A DNA stretch of 64,000 bases from Symsagittifera roscoffensis (Eukaryota; Xenacoelomorpha; Acoela; Convolutidae): the NCBI RefSeq assembly GCF_963678635.1, contig NC_087069.1, positions 24,170,303 through 24,234,302 of the forward strand. Direction: 5' to 3'. The notes under the pieces are model-generated. The model saw nothing but the letters and a program-made list of their open reading frames with translations. It made no database searches and was not told where the DNA came from. The stretch's first letter is position 1. Every line of letters starts with the position of its first letter. Shown piece after piece: positions 1 through 10,113 of this stretch. Position numbers and translations under genes: made by a program.

Positions 1-846
1 AGACGGTATCCACACCTCCAACCCTTCGTTCATATGTTCTTGAGCAGCGCGATCGAGGTTGAATCGTCCCTTCGACCTAGGAGCTTCATCCACCTCCATA
101 CGTGACTCTGGTCTTGAGCCGGTCACCACCCGCTCTTTGGGCCTAGCCCCTTTCTGCATGTCGAGCTCGCGTTGTCGTTGCTGGATCCTTTCAAGCTCTG
201 ACTTCAGCTGCTCGCAATTCGCGGCATTCTCTCGCACCCTTTCTGCCTGTAGCTGTTCAGCTCTCATCATGTCCAGTTCCCTCCGCGCTTGATCCCTCTC
301 ATTTTTTGCCTGATCTCTCTCGAGCACCGCTTGATCCCGGTCGAGGTTAGCCTTGTTCCTCTCCCGCTGAGTCCTCTCAAGCTCTCTCTTCATAATACTG
401 ACGTCCGGATACGCTTCCCCCGTCTGCTGTGCTCGAGACATCAATGGTGTCTTGCTCGTGCTCTGGCCCGTGGATCTGACTGATGGTCTGACCGGCAGTG
501 GGAATTCCCCTGCACCATACTCAGTATTATTGCTCAAGCCAGGGTTCCTTGCCAAATCGAACCCCCTTATTGCTCCATCCACGTTTCAAGACAGCCACCT
601 GGTTTGCTCTTGATTCGATATTCCATCGGTGGTGTAGCCCACCATCAAAACTGCTTCTGTCGCAGACTCCCGGCACTCGCCCTCATCCTCCAACTGGAGG
701 ATGGCATTCAACATCACTGCCATTCTCTCATCCACTTGAGTATAATCCAGGTCCCTTAGACGTCTGTACAATTCGTCAAGTGTGGGTTTTTTCAAAGCTG
801 ATGGCATGGACTTCCAGAATCGATCTGCCATTTCCGTAATTTCCAA
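1..846 (-). pseudogene. Coiled-coil ORF2 N-terminal part, copy 1 (nonsense-mutated, cut by window edge)
   Basis: The frame starts at a Met at 846 (MEITEMADRFWK) and is identical to the start of the 350-residue frame at 2,454-3,506. A single G-to-A change on the coding strand, near 586, turns a Trp codon into TGA after 86 residues. Beyond the stop the sequence continues as the same protein to the window edge. Its counterparts in A and B lie at 43,347-43,628 plus 43,435 leftwards, and at 22,043-22,726. The function of this N-terminal region is unknown. Confidence 0.8.
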
Positions 847-1299
847 GTGATCTTGAGTATTAGCAATTTGAGTTTTACCTGAGCAACTTGAGTATTAGCT
901 GATCAACTTGAGTTTACCTGAGCAACTTGAGTTTACTTCTTGAGGTGTCGTTCAACTTGTGTTCTCTTTCTTCAATTGAATACAGTTGAGTAGTCAATTT
1001 GACTTTTCCAAATCAATCTGAAAATAACACCCCATTTTTAGACTAACAGGCTGTGTTCCTACCCTAAGAACCCCCCTTCACTACTATATTTAAAACCCTT
1101 TCCTTTCCGTCTTACTAAAATAGTTCAATTGGAAATCTTCTAAAAACATGCAGATTCACTTTATGTTTTAGCACCATCAATCATTTAAAATGTTAATTGT
1201 CATGCCAATCACCTCTAAAATTCTTTACCTGTTTTGTACCCCCACACCTAACTCGAGATTCTTCCCTCATGCCCAACTCGAGACCCCCGCTTACCCGAC
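847..1299. repeat. Pol-ORF2 spacer with TTGAG minisatellite, copy 1
   Basis: No coding potential is visible. The first 100 bases hold several imperfect copies of a CTTGAGTNTTACCTGAGCAA-like unit of roughly 20 bp. The rest is AT-rich and includes TATATTTAAAA. It lies between the end of the macro-domain frame and the start of the coiled-coil frame, the same place as the spacers at 22,727-23,110 and 43,629-44,019 in B and A. It may carry signals for expressing ORF2, but none can be proven here. Confidence 0.6.
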
Positions 1300-2250
1300 T
1301 CAGGCGATGCTCAAGTAGTATTTCTTGTGAAGATGCACCATTATCTCTGTTTCTGCGAAGACCACGTGTAGGATAGCGTACAATTCCCTTGGGCTCAATT
1401 TCCCCCTGTTTGGGTCATATACCGGCATTGAGACCTCCGTTATCCCTCTTTCAATCATGAAGTCTCGTAGTCTCGTTAGTGCCAACATCACGTGTTCAGG
1501 ATCGATCGTGTTCCTGTCATTGACCCTCGTCACTAGGAAGCACAGGTATTTGCCCGGGACTTGTGCTACTGATGGTGGAAGCGCGGCCATTCCTCCCAGT
1601 CCCGGTCTCTGTCTAAACAGAAACTCCACGTTCTGGTACTCCCTCTTGAAGTCAGCTTCCAGTCTTGATTTGAAACTCATGCCCGCCGTGATACAGATTG
1701 CGCTAGTCCTGTCTGACAGAATGAAGTCACTATCCGTTATCAGGATATTTTCTGAGTATTCGTTTGGTATTTCAAACTTCGTTTTGAAATTCCGTCCTAT
1801 GGTAGGCTCGGTCTCCTCCCCTTCCAGTTCCAGTCCGCACTTTTCTCTCACTTCTCTGAGTTTCTTTATCATCAAATTTTCGGTGTGGGTAAGTCCTACC
1901 CCCACTCCCCGGACAAAAATATTTATCGACGTCACCATCGATGATGCTGGGTCTGAATTATCCGGCGGAATGTCGAGCGGGCTGTCTGTTGCCGTCCAGC
2001 CGAAAAGAGGAGCCTCCGTTTTCATGTACTTCCCCGCTGATATGTCAACTTGCTGTATGCTCTGTCCTTCCTCGTTTCCGTTCTTGACATCGCGCATCCA
2101 TTCTAATATCCTCAGGTTCGTATTCTCCCCCCTCTCTATTTCGCTCTGTTCTAAATCCGTCTCCCGCTCCGGCGTCGAGTAGTCTTTCTGTGGGTAGTGT
2201 TCATTATCATCGATGATCTGCCATTCACCATCTGCCGCCAGCTCGCCCAC
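1300..2250 (-). CDS. Macro-like (TARG1/OARD1-type) domain frame, copy 1
   Basis: This open frame of 316 residues corresponds to the C-terminal end of the Pol polyprotein. Roughly residues 1-165 are an acidic linker containing IFVRGVGVGLTHTEN. The last 150 residues (about 1,303-1,749) match the macro-domain fold in order: a TDSDF strand, ITAGMSF..ADFKREY, GLGGMAALPP, GKYLCFLVTR, DPEHVMLALTRLRDF, SMPVYDPNRG and a final HLHKKYY. Human TARG1 has equivalent blocks, such as GRYIYYLIT and GVTDLSMP. The TARG1 catalytic Lys and Asp are not conserved: Arg and Gly stand at those places. The frame is detached from integrase by rearrangement, so expression is doubtful, but copy 1 is uninterrupted, unlike copy 2. 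Confidence 0.65.
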   Translation of the reverse strand: MGELAADGEWQIIDDNEHYPQKDYSTPERETDLEQSEIERGENTNLRILEWMRDVKNGNEEGQSIQQVDISAGKYMKTEAPLFGWTATDSPLDIPPDNSDPASSMVTSINIFVRGVGVGLTHTENLMIKKLREVREKCGLELEGEETEPTIGRNFKTKFEIPNEYSENILITDSDFILSDRTSAICITAGMSFKSRLEADFKREYQNVEFLFRQRPGLGGMAALPPSVAQVPGKYLCFLVTRVNDRNTIDPEHVMLALTRLRDFMIERGITEVSMPVYDPNRGKLSPRELYAILHVVFAETEIMVHLHKKYYLSIA

Positions 2251-2438
2251 ACCCGCAACATGCTGTCCCCTATGATCAGGTGGACCGCCCCCTCAGGCAC
2301 ACGTGGCTGCGTGTGGTATTCCACCCAAGCTGCGTCATGGAAGCAATCTCTCCTGTCTCTCTGCGCCGTGCTCCAGTCCATCCGATTGTGCCTGTGGTAT
2401 CTACCTTCCGTATTCTTTTTGTAACTCGAGATTACCAC
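2151..2438 (-). pseudogene. SGNH hydrolase stub, copy 1 (truncated after block I)
   Basis: The frame aligns with the SGNH domain of element A up to and including block I, here HLIIGDSMLRV. It then leaves the homologous sequence, because a deletion joins it to the macro-domain region, which continues in another frame. Only the GDS nucleophile block survives; the Gly, GxND and DxxH blocks are lost. The frame is in phase with the coiled-coil frame upstream (2,454-3,506) and separated from it by a TAG codon, as also in copy 2. Confidence 0.65.
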
Positions 2439-2453
2439 ACTCCTGACAGGTTG

Positions 2454-3506
2454 CTACCCCCACGTCGAGGGTAAGTCCACTCTTGCTGGACTCTCGCGAT
2501 TTCTTAGTTGTAGCCGCTCGTGCAACTCTTTCAGTCGTGACGAGCTACCACTCACCTGACTACTACCCGGGGTCGAACTTGGCGTATATCCAGGCAGCGC
2601 GACGTCCATCAAATGGCGTATTACTTGTGTCTCCAGACCACGCAGGGACGACGCTGATTCAGACGGTATCCACACCTCCAACCCTTCGTTCATATGTTCT
2701 TGAGCAGCGCGATCGAGGTTGAATCGTCCCTTCGACCTAGGAGCTTCATCCACCTCCATACGTGACTCTGGTCTTGAGCCGGTCACCACCCGCTCTTTGG
2801 GCCTAGCCCCTTTCTGCATGTCGAGCTCGCGTTGTCGTTGCTGGATCCTTTCAAGCTCTGACTTCAGCTGCTCGCAATTCGCGGCATTCTCTCGCACCCT
2901 TTCTGCCTGTAGCTGTTCAGCTCTCATCATGTCCAGTTCCCTCCGCGCTTGATCCCTCTCAACTTTTGCCTGATCTCTCTCGAGCACCGCTTGATCCCGG
3001 TCGAGGTTAGCCTTGTTCCTCTCCCGCTGAGTCCTCTCAAGCTCTCTCTTCATAATACTGACGTCCGGATACGCTTCCCCCGTCTGCTGTGCTCGAGACA
3101 TCAATGGTGTCTTGCTCGTGCTCTGGCCCGTGGATCTGACTGATGGTCTGACCGGCAGTGGGAATTCCCCTGCACCATACTCAGTATTATTGCTCAAGCC
3201 AGGGTTCCTTGCCAAATCGAACCCCCTTATTGCTCCATCCACGTTCCAAGACAGCCACCTGGTTTGCTCTTGATTCGATATTCCATCGGTGGTGTAGCCC
3301 ACCATCAAAACTGCTTCTGTCGCAGACTCCCGGCACTCGCCCTCATCCTCCAACTGGAGGATGGCATTCAACATCACTGCCATTCTCTCATCCACTTGAG
3401 TATAATCCAGGTCCCTTAGACGTCTGTACAATTCGTCAAGTGTGGGTTTTTTCAAAGCTGATGGCATGGACTTCCAGAATCGATCTGCCATTTCCGTAAT
3501 TTCCAA
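2454..3506 (-). CDS. Coiled-coil ORF2 protein, copy 2
   Basis: This is a complete 350-residue frame starting at a Met preceded by the spacer. Residues 1-90 form a conserved N-terminal region of unknown function, also present in A and B. About residues 145-235 are strongly heptad-like and charged (RELERTQRERNKANLDRDQ and following), with the regular pattern of a long coiled coil that probably drives oligomerisation. The tail is low-complexity, Ser/Pro-rich. In A the homologous region runs straight into an SGNH hydrolase in one frame. Here a TAG codon, followed directly by CAACCT, ends it before the SGNH stub. It resembles a Gag-like or structural spacer protein, but no named domain is recognised. 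Confidence 0.6.
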   Translation of the reverse strand: MEITEMADRFWKSMPSALKKPTLDELYRRLRDLDYTQVDERMAVMLNAILQLEDEGECRESATEAVLMVGYTTDGISNQEQTRWLSWNVDGAIRGFDLARNPGLSNNTEYGAGEFPLPVRPSVRSTGQSTSKTPLMSRAQQTGEAYPDVSIMKRELERTQRERNKANLDRDQAVLERDQAKVERDQARRELDMMRAEQLQAERVRENAANCEQLKSELERIQQRQRELDMQKGARPKERVVTGSRPESRMEVDEAPRSKGRFNLDRAAQEHMNEGLEVWIPSESASSLRGLETQVIRHLMDVALPGYTPSSTPGSSQVSGSSSRLKELHERLQLRNRESPARVDLPSTWG

Positions 3507-3959
3507 GTGATCTTGAGTATTAGCAACTTGAGTTTTACCTGAGCAACTTGAGTATTAGCTGAGCAACTTGAGTTTACCTGAGCAACTTGAGTTTACTTCT
3601 TGAGGTGTCGTTCAACTTGTGTTCTCTTTCTTCAATTGAATACAGTTGAGTAGTCAATTTGACTTTTCCAAATCAATCTGAAAATAACACCCCATTTTTA
3701 GACTAACAGGCTGTGTTCCTACCCTAAAAACCCCCCTTCACTACTATATTTAAAACCCTTTCCTTTCCGTCTTACTAAAATAGTTCAATTGGAAATCTTC
3801 TAAAAACATGCAGATTCACTTTATGTTTTAGCACCATCAATCATTTAAAATGTTAATTGTCATGCCAATCACCTCTAAAATTCTTTACCTGTTTTGTACC
3901 CCCACACCTAACTCGAGATTCTTCCCTCATGCCCAACTCGAGACCCCCGCGTACCCGAC
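3507..3959. repeat. Pol-ORF2 spacer with TTGAG minisatellite, copy 2
   Basis: This is a near-identical duplicate of 847-1,299 within the 2.66-kb array. It holds the same short direct repeats just upstream (minus sense) of the coiled-coil frame and no coding potential. Confidence 0.6.
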
Positions 3960-4909
3960 TCAGGCGATGCTCAAGTAGTATTTCTTGTGAAGATGCACCA
4001 TTATCTCTGTTTCTGCGAAGACCACGTGTAGGATAGCGTACAATTCCCTTGGGCTCAATTTCCCCCTGTTTGGGTCATATACCGGCATTGAGACCTCCGT
4101 TATCCCTCTTTCAATCATGAAGTCTCGTAGTCTCGTTAGTGCCAACATCACGTGTTCAGGATCGATCGTGTTCCTGTCATTGACCCTCGTCACTAGGAAG
4201 CACAGGTATTCGCCCGGGACTTGTGCTACTGATGGTGGAAGCGCGGCCATTCCTCCCAGTCCCGGTCTCTGTCTAAACAGAAACTCCACGTTCTGGTACT
4301 CCCTCTTGAAGTCAGCTTCCAGTCTTGATTTGAAACTCATGCCCGCCGTGATACAGATTGCGCTAGTCCTGTCTGACAGAATGAAGTCACTATCCGTTAT
4401 CAGGATATTTTCTGAGTATTCGTTTGGTATTTCAAACTTCGTTTGAAATTCCGTCCTATGGTAGGCTCGGTCTCCTCCCCTTCCAGTTCCAGTCCGCACT
4501 TTTCTCTCACTTCTCTGAGTTTCTTTATCATCAAATTTTCGGTGTGGGTAAGTCCTACCCCCACTCCCCGGACAAAAATATTTATCGACGTCCCCGTCGA
4601 TGATGCTGGGTCTGAATTATCCGGCGGAATGTCGAGCGGGCTGTCTGTTGCCGTCCAGCCGAAAAGAGGAGCCTCCGTTTTCATGTACTTCCCCGCTGAT
4701 ATGTCAACTTGCTGTATGCTCTGTCCTTCCTCGTTTCCGTTCTTGACATCGCGCATCCATTCTAATATCCTCAGGTTCGTATTCTCCCCCCTCTCTATTT
4801 CGCTCTGTTCTAAATCCGTCTCCCGCTCCGGCGTCGAGTAGTCTTTCTGTGGGTAGTGTTCATTATCATCGATGATCTGCCATTCACCATCTGCCGCCAG
4901 CTCGCCCAC
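3960..4909 (-). pseudogene. Macro-like domain frame, copy 2 (frameshifted)
   Basis: This segment is almost identical to 1,300-2,250 but has lost one base of a T run near 4,441. That splits it into an upstream frame (4,400-4,909, acidic linker with the IFVRGVGVGL motif) and a downstream frame (3,960-4,499, the macro-like domain). The intact sister copy shows that the change is recent. Confidence 0.75.
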
Positions 4910-5097
4910 ACCCGCAACATGCTGTCCCCTATGATCAGGTGGACCGCCCCCTCAGGCACACGTGGCTGCGTGTGGTATTCCACCCAAGCTGCGTCATGGA
5001 AGCAATCTCTCCTGTCTCTCTGCGCCGTGCTCCAGTCCATCCGATTGTGCCTGTGGTATCTACCTTCCGTATTCTTTTTGTAACTCGAGATTACCAC
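4810..5097 (-). pseudogene. SGNH hydrolase stub, copy 2
   Basis: This is an identical arrangement to 2,151-2,438: homology to the SGNH region of A through GDSMLRV, then a deletion junction into the macro-domain frame. No catalytic blocks after block I remain. Confidence 0.65.
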
Positions 5098-5112
5098 ACT
5101 CCTGACAGGTTG

Positions 5113-7128
5113 CTACCCCCACGTCGAGGGTAAGTCCACTCTTGCTGGACTCTCGCGATTTCTTAGTTGTAGCCGCTCGTGCAACTCTTTCAGTCGTGAC
5201 GAGCTACCACTCACCTGACTACTACCCGGGGTCGAACTTGGCGTATATCCAGGCAGCGCGACGTCCATCAAATGGCGTATTACTTGTGTCTCCAGACCAC
5301 GCAGGGACGACGCTGATTCAGACGGTATCCACACCTCCAACCCTTCGTTCATATGTTCTTGAGCAGCGCGATCGAGGTTGAATCGTCCCTTCGACCTAGG
5401 AGCTTCATCCACCTCCATACGTGACTCTGGTCTTGAGCCGGTCACCACCCGCTCTTTGGGCCTAGCCCCTTTCTGCATGTCGAGCTCGCGTTGTCGTTGC
5501 TGGATCCTTTCAAGCTCTGACTTCAGCTGCTCGCAATTCGCGGCATTCTCTCGCACCCTTTCTGCCTGTAGCTGTTCAGCTCTCATCGTCCTCTTCCCTT
5601 CATACTCTGGGTAAAAGAACGTCAGAGGCATCGCTCTCTCTTTGCCTGTCAACATCATGAATGGACTGATTCCCGTCGTTGAGTGTTGAGTACTGTTGTA
5701 TGCCCCTACGACTTGCGGCAGATACTTGTCCCAGTCCGTCATGTATCTAGAGCAGTATACCCTCAGCATGTTCACCAACGTTCTATTCTGTCTTTCTACC
5801 AGCCCGTTGGTCTGAGGATGGTAAGTCGTCGAGTGTGCTTGAGCTATGTGTGACCTTTTCATTAATTCCTTAGTCAAGTCCCCCACAAAGTCTTTGCCGT
5901 TGTCTGACTGAAAAGTCATTGGACAACCATACCTTGATATCCAATGGGTTATCAAGTGGTCACAAGTCTCCTCTGCTGAAGCTGTTTGACACGGCACCGC
6001 CTCTGCTAGCTTTGTGAAGTGATCAATTATAACCAGTATCTGGTTATACCCTGACTCCGTCATACAGATCTTCTGATGGTCTATCTGCACCACTTCATTA
6101 AATTCCGAGCTTTCCACCGACTTGAGTGGGAATTTCTTCTTCCTTGGGTCTTTCACTTGCAAACATGCCAGGCATGCATTCACCCACCTCTCACAGGCTT
6201 TCCTCAATCCTGGCCAATTGAACCTGTGAAGTATTCTTTGTTGCACTTTGTCTATCCCCTGGTGCCCCATTTGATCATGTGATCTAAACAGCACCTCTGT
6301 CTGATATAATTGTGGTAGTATGATGAGGTTGTGCTTGTGTAGTATCTTCTCTTCTTCTTTTCTCTTGCATGCTACAACCCCATCAGCCGTGTGATAGAGT
6401 AACTCTTTCCTCTCTTTATAGAACTGGCTCAGGATCTTGTAGCTGTCTTCTTCAAGCTCCCCTTTCTCCTTGGACCCCGTTCGGATCCATTTGGAGAGAT
6501 TGCTTGTCATCTTGTCATTCTTTTGGGCTCTTATCAGGTCCGACAGCCTATATCTCGCTTTGATATGTTCCTTCAGCGCCATGATCTGCCCATTCATCTC
6601 CCCAGGGTTGTGGACGTCGTCATTCAGCTTCACGCATACTATCCTCCTTACCACCTTCATGTCGTCTTCCGGCACCAGATTTGTTCTCACATTTGAATTG
6701 CATGATAGCTCCCTGAATGGCTTCCTCGAAACTGCAATCCTTTCAAGTTCTTCACCACCTCGTATCTCCTGCACGTCCATGTTGAAGGTTCCTGAGGACG
6801 GATCTGTTTGTAGTTCTCTGTCGTGGTGTCTAATCTTTTCTTCTGCTAGTCTCATGCAGAGACTATATTGATCGTCACTGCTCGCTTCCGAGTCCTCATC
6901 CCACATTTCACACTCCCCGGACAAATTTTCTCCTTCAGTGTTTTCTTCTTTTGTGTTTTCTTCTTCTGTGGACGTGGACCGCTCCCCGGACTCTTGAACT
7001 GGTCCCAGGTATTCAGCTTCTTCCTTGAATTCCACTCTCTTTCTCCTGACTCTAGTCTGTTCAAGTAATTCAGCTGGGATCTTTTCAACCAGTGACTGCA
7101 CCACTTCCTTCCCATCAAGGTTAGTCAC
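5113..7128 (-). pseudogene. Integrase fused by deletion to coiled-coil ORF2
   Basis: This 671-residue open frame begins in the linker before integrase. It carries the zinc-binding H-H-C-C set (SHDQMGH ... CLACLQ) and the full catalytic triad: Asp in VVQIDHQ, Asp in FQSDNG, and Glu in HPQTNGLVERQ. Just after FFYPEYEGK the sequence jumps, at 5,587/5,588, into the middle of the coiled-coil frame (MRAEQLQAERV and onward). The GPF module, acidic linker, macro domain, spacer and start of ORF2 are missing at this junction. The reading frame survived the deletion, so the chimera is formally translatable, but an element without the rest of Pol is not expected to be autonomous. Confidence 0.9.
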
Positions 7129-7185
7129 CTTCGAGGTATTTCTATCCTTGGCTGTCCCGCTCTTTCGCAGTATTGTGACCTCAGG

Positions 7186-7488
7186 TTACTCTTTACAGTT
7201 TTCTTGAATCACGGTCCTATCATCTGCTAGTCTCTCGCGTAACCCCTTTAAGTCTTCGTCTATTTGTGCTTCCCCCGTCTCTACCTGGTTGAGATCGTAG
7301 CCTTTTGCTTTGAGCGTCTCCCTCACGATCTTTGACTTGAGCATTATTCCTATCGGCATCCCTCGGTTCTTTCTCAAGATTGTTTTTCTCGTAGTTTCCT
7401 TTGGTAACTCGGGGTGATCTTCTATTGGTTTGCCTGATTTGTCCAACCATTTTGTGAGAGGAAGACTGTCATACGTTTCCTTGTCCAT
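7186..7488 (-). pseudogene. Pol linker between RNase H and integrase (C)
   Basis: The frame contains DKETYDSLPLTKWLDKSG, matching DKETYEELPLTRWLDKSG of A's Pol. It lies in the same frame as the integrase frame to the left but is separated from it by an in-frame TAA at 7,186-7,188. No enzymatic motif is present; this is the connector between RNase H and integrase. Confidence 0.75.
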
Positions 7489-7809
7489 GAAGGAGAAGCC
7501 ATCTTTGATCTCAGATCTATCTGCCTCCCTCTGTTCTTGTCTCTCGTAGAACTCCAGAACTCCGTCTTCTTGCTCAAGCTGTCAGCATTTTGATGTTTGT
7601 CTCGTGTTCTGTGCTCAATTATCATATTGTATCCGTCCAGGCGAACTATCCACCTCCCAATGTAACTTTGGGTACGTCTTCAGCCAGCTCAGTGCCCGGT
7701 TGTCGACTCGCAACTTGAATGGCTCACTGCCTAGGTATGCCCTATTTTTCTCGACAAAGGTACCCACCGCGAACATCTCAGCTTTCGGTGCTCCGTACTT
7801 CCGTGTCAC
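7422..7809 (-). pseudogene. RNase H C-terminal part (C), frameshifted
   Basis: Two overlapping frames cover the second half of the RNase H domain. One carries APKAEMFAVGTFVEK and FKLRVDNRALSWLKTY; the other carries EHRTRDKHQNADSLSKK. The acidic residues expected in Gypsy RNase H (Glu in KAEM, Asp in LRVDN, Asp in NADSLS) are present. Shifts at both borders disconnect it from RT to the right and from the linker to the left. Confidence 0.8.
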
Positions 7810-9454
7810 TTAGGACTTTGCTCCCGTACGCTATTGGTCTCAAGACTGTCTTCCCATTCCACTCTTGTTCTTGGTGGAGAATTCCAGATATCGCTACTAC
7901 CGATGCGTCCGTATCCAGTACGTACATCCCCTTCTCTGTTGGCATCCCTAGTACTGGTGCCTCGCACAACTCTTTCTTTATTCTCTGGAATGACTCTTCT
8001 GCTGCGTTATTCCACGTGAACTTCTTGCCCTTGTGCCTCATTAACTGTTGCATCGGATAGACCTTGTCTGCGTAGCCTTTGACGAATTCCCTATAGTAAT
8101 TTGCAAAACCCAGAAAGCTCATCAATTGGTGTTCCATTTTCGGCGATTTCCAAGTTAGAACTGCCTCTACTGTGTCTGGATCTGGTCTGATGCCGTGTTT
8201 GTCCACCATCCTCCCCAAGTATTTTATCGAGTCCTTGAGTATCTCACACTTTGATGGTTTGCACTTCAGCCCCGACCTCTTCATACACGCAAATACTTCG
8301 TCAAGTCTTTCAATGTGGTCCTCTAGTGTGGGTGTCGCTATTACCACGTCATCCACATAGCACATTACCAGATTGACATACTTCTTCGTCACGCCTATCA
8401 GCGCGTGTGCCATCAACCGCTGAAACGTGGCTGTGGCATTGCAAAGTCCAAACGGCATCCGTTTCCATTGAAACAGACCCAACTCGCAGGCAAACCCTGT
8501 CTTGTCCCTGTCCTGCTTCCTGAGTGGTACCTGCCAAAAAGCCGAGCCTAAATCAAGAGTCGTAAAAAATTTTGCATCACCTAACTTCGAGAGGCTCTCA
8601 TCAATCCTAGGTATGGGATAGGCATCCTTCACCGTGACGGAGTTCAGGTATCGAAAGTCACAACAAAACCTCAACTGGTCGCCTTTCTTTTTGGCCATCA
8701 CTACTCCACACGCCCACGGTGATTTGGATGGTTCTATCATGTCATACTCTAGTAGCGTTTCAATCTCCTTTCTACACGCATCCGATTTGTGTGGGGTCAT
8801 GCGCCTCGCCCCCTCCCTGTGCGGTATTGCGTTTTCCTCAAGTTCTATTTCATGCTCAACAAAATTGCAACACCCGATGTCTGCCTTATGTCTTGAAAAA
8901 ACTTCTTCATTCCGTTCTAGCACGTCCTTGATGGCTTCGAGCTGTTCGTCCGTGAAGTTGCCTCTTAAGTGTTCAATATCCGGTAGAACCGGTTTATCAC
9001 CCTGTATTTCGTCTAATGTGGGCCGTTCCGGGAAATTCGAACAGCTCGATAGTCCATCGTCCGTCTCTGACTTAAGTGACTTCACAAGACCTGATGAATC
9101 TTTTATTTTATTCAATCGTTTCAAGATACAAATTTTTTCCCTATGATTGGGACAATCAACAACTTCATTTTGTTTATGGTTTTCAGTCATTTCATATCGA
9201 GTTTTAACAGGTAAAGCGTATCCCAGTTTCCTCCCCATCTGTATCGTGATTGGCATGTCAAGGGTATTCAACAAGACACTCACGCAGAGGCCGCTCTTCG
9301 TAATCGAGAAGGATCTTCCTAAAACAGCAGCACTTTGACTATTTGGGTTTGGCACCACGCATACCTGCTTGTTGTCACTTAGTTCATTGTAATTTTTCAT
9401 TCGTAAGCTTACAATCGCCGCCTCGTTCGCCTTTAGCCTCACCCTCCTACTCAA
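7778..9454 (-). pseudogene. Reverse transcriptase and RNase H start (C)
   Basis: This 558-residue frame contains the main RT blocks: FCCDFRYLNSVTVKDAYPIP, TTLDLGSAFWQVPL, MPFGLCNATATFQRLM, the catalytic CYVDDVV box, and the connection region. The RNase H start YVLDTDASVVAISG follows. These are typical Ty3/Gypsy sequences. The N-terminal 60 residues include NELSDNKQVCVVPNPNSQ, a Pol region largely lost from A by an in-frame deletion. Frameshifts at both ends separate it from protease and from the rest of RNase H, so no continuous Pol can be made. Confidence 0.95.
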
Positions 9455-10113
9455 GAATACTGATGCTTTGGTTTCAAATTTACCGGTTTGATTGCGTACC
9501 TCCTATCCGGGTTCCGTATCCTGAACATTGCGTTGTTTAGATCAATCGCTACATCAAAGTTCCTGATGAAGTCTCTGCCTAAAATAAATTGGTCAGACTC
9601 ATCTAGGTTTCCTCCACAAGAAAGCTCATCCACAGGTTACGTTCCTCCAGATTGAGGGCTATTATCGGCGTTCTGCCTAAGACCCGCAGGGCCCCTTTGT
9701 TTGCAGCTGACAACCGTATTCTCGAATCTATCAAATCATCTTTGTTGAAGCCCATTCGTTCCCAAGTTTCGATTGGTATGACACTCAAGACTGCTCCCGT
9801 ATCGAGTAACCCACGTAACTGAGTCTTTTTGCCACTTATGTCTGACACGTGTCCTGTCACATCTGCCTCTGTCCCGATGTGCATCGCATCTTCTTCAAGC
9901 ATGGCGCAGTGTCCGATCGATCTCACTTTCAACTCCTCTCTTCCCACGTAGATTTGCCCAATTAGGTCTTCATCACATGTTATCATTGTTTTGGTATAGA
10001 TGTTGATTCCATCTATATTTAGCATCACTTCATGTGGACCATAAGCTTCTGTGTACCTGTTATCAACACATACCGACTTGCTACCCCCTCTCGTGAGTAG
10101 TGCTCTTAACGCT
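9451..10113 (-). pseudogene. Aspartic protease region (C), frameshifted
   Basis: One frame (9,603-10,028) contains the retropepsin-like active site GLLDTGAVLSVIP. The next (9,451-9,633) carries the downstream FILGRDF block common to Gypsy proteases. A one-base shift near 10,120 separates it from the preceding Gag frame: the Gag reading ends at a TAG where homologous sequence continues in the neighbouring frame. The conserved LDTGA triad suggests the enzyme was functional before frame loss. Confidence 0.85.

Larger units (their letters stand above)
1..5587. repeat. 2.66-kb tandem array (two full copies plus a partial third)
   Basis: The sequence at position 1 recurs at 2,661 and again at 5,320, with near-perfect identity apart from scattered single-base differences. 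Full periods are about 1-2,660 and 2,661-5,319, and the third copy stops at 5,587 where integrase sequence begins. Each unit on the minus strand contains a spacer, the coiled-coil frame, the first part of an SGNH hydrolase and the macro-domain frame. The array probably arose by unequal exchange after a deletion had joined the SGNH start to the macro-domain region. More copies may lie to the left of the window. Confidence 0.95.

Noticed and set aside
1457-2182. Long plus-strand frames opposite the macro domain and elsewhere (for example 44,063-44,791)
   Set aside because: They mirror the minus-strand coding sequence, have no recognisable domain and break whenever the minus frame changes.
2454-2460. 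TAG CAA readthrough signal between coiled coil and SGNH in C
   Set aside because: The context resembles a known readthrough context, but both copies derive from one duplication and the downstream domain is truncated, so there is no independent support.
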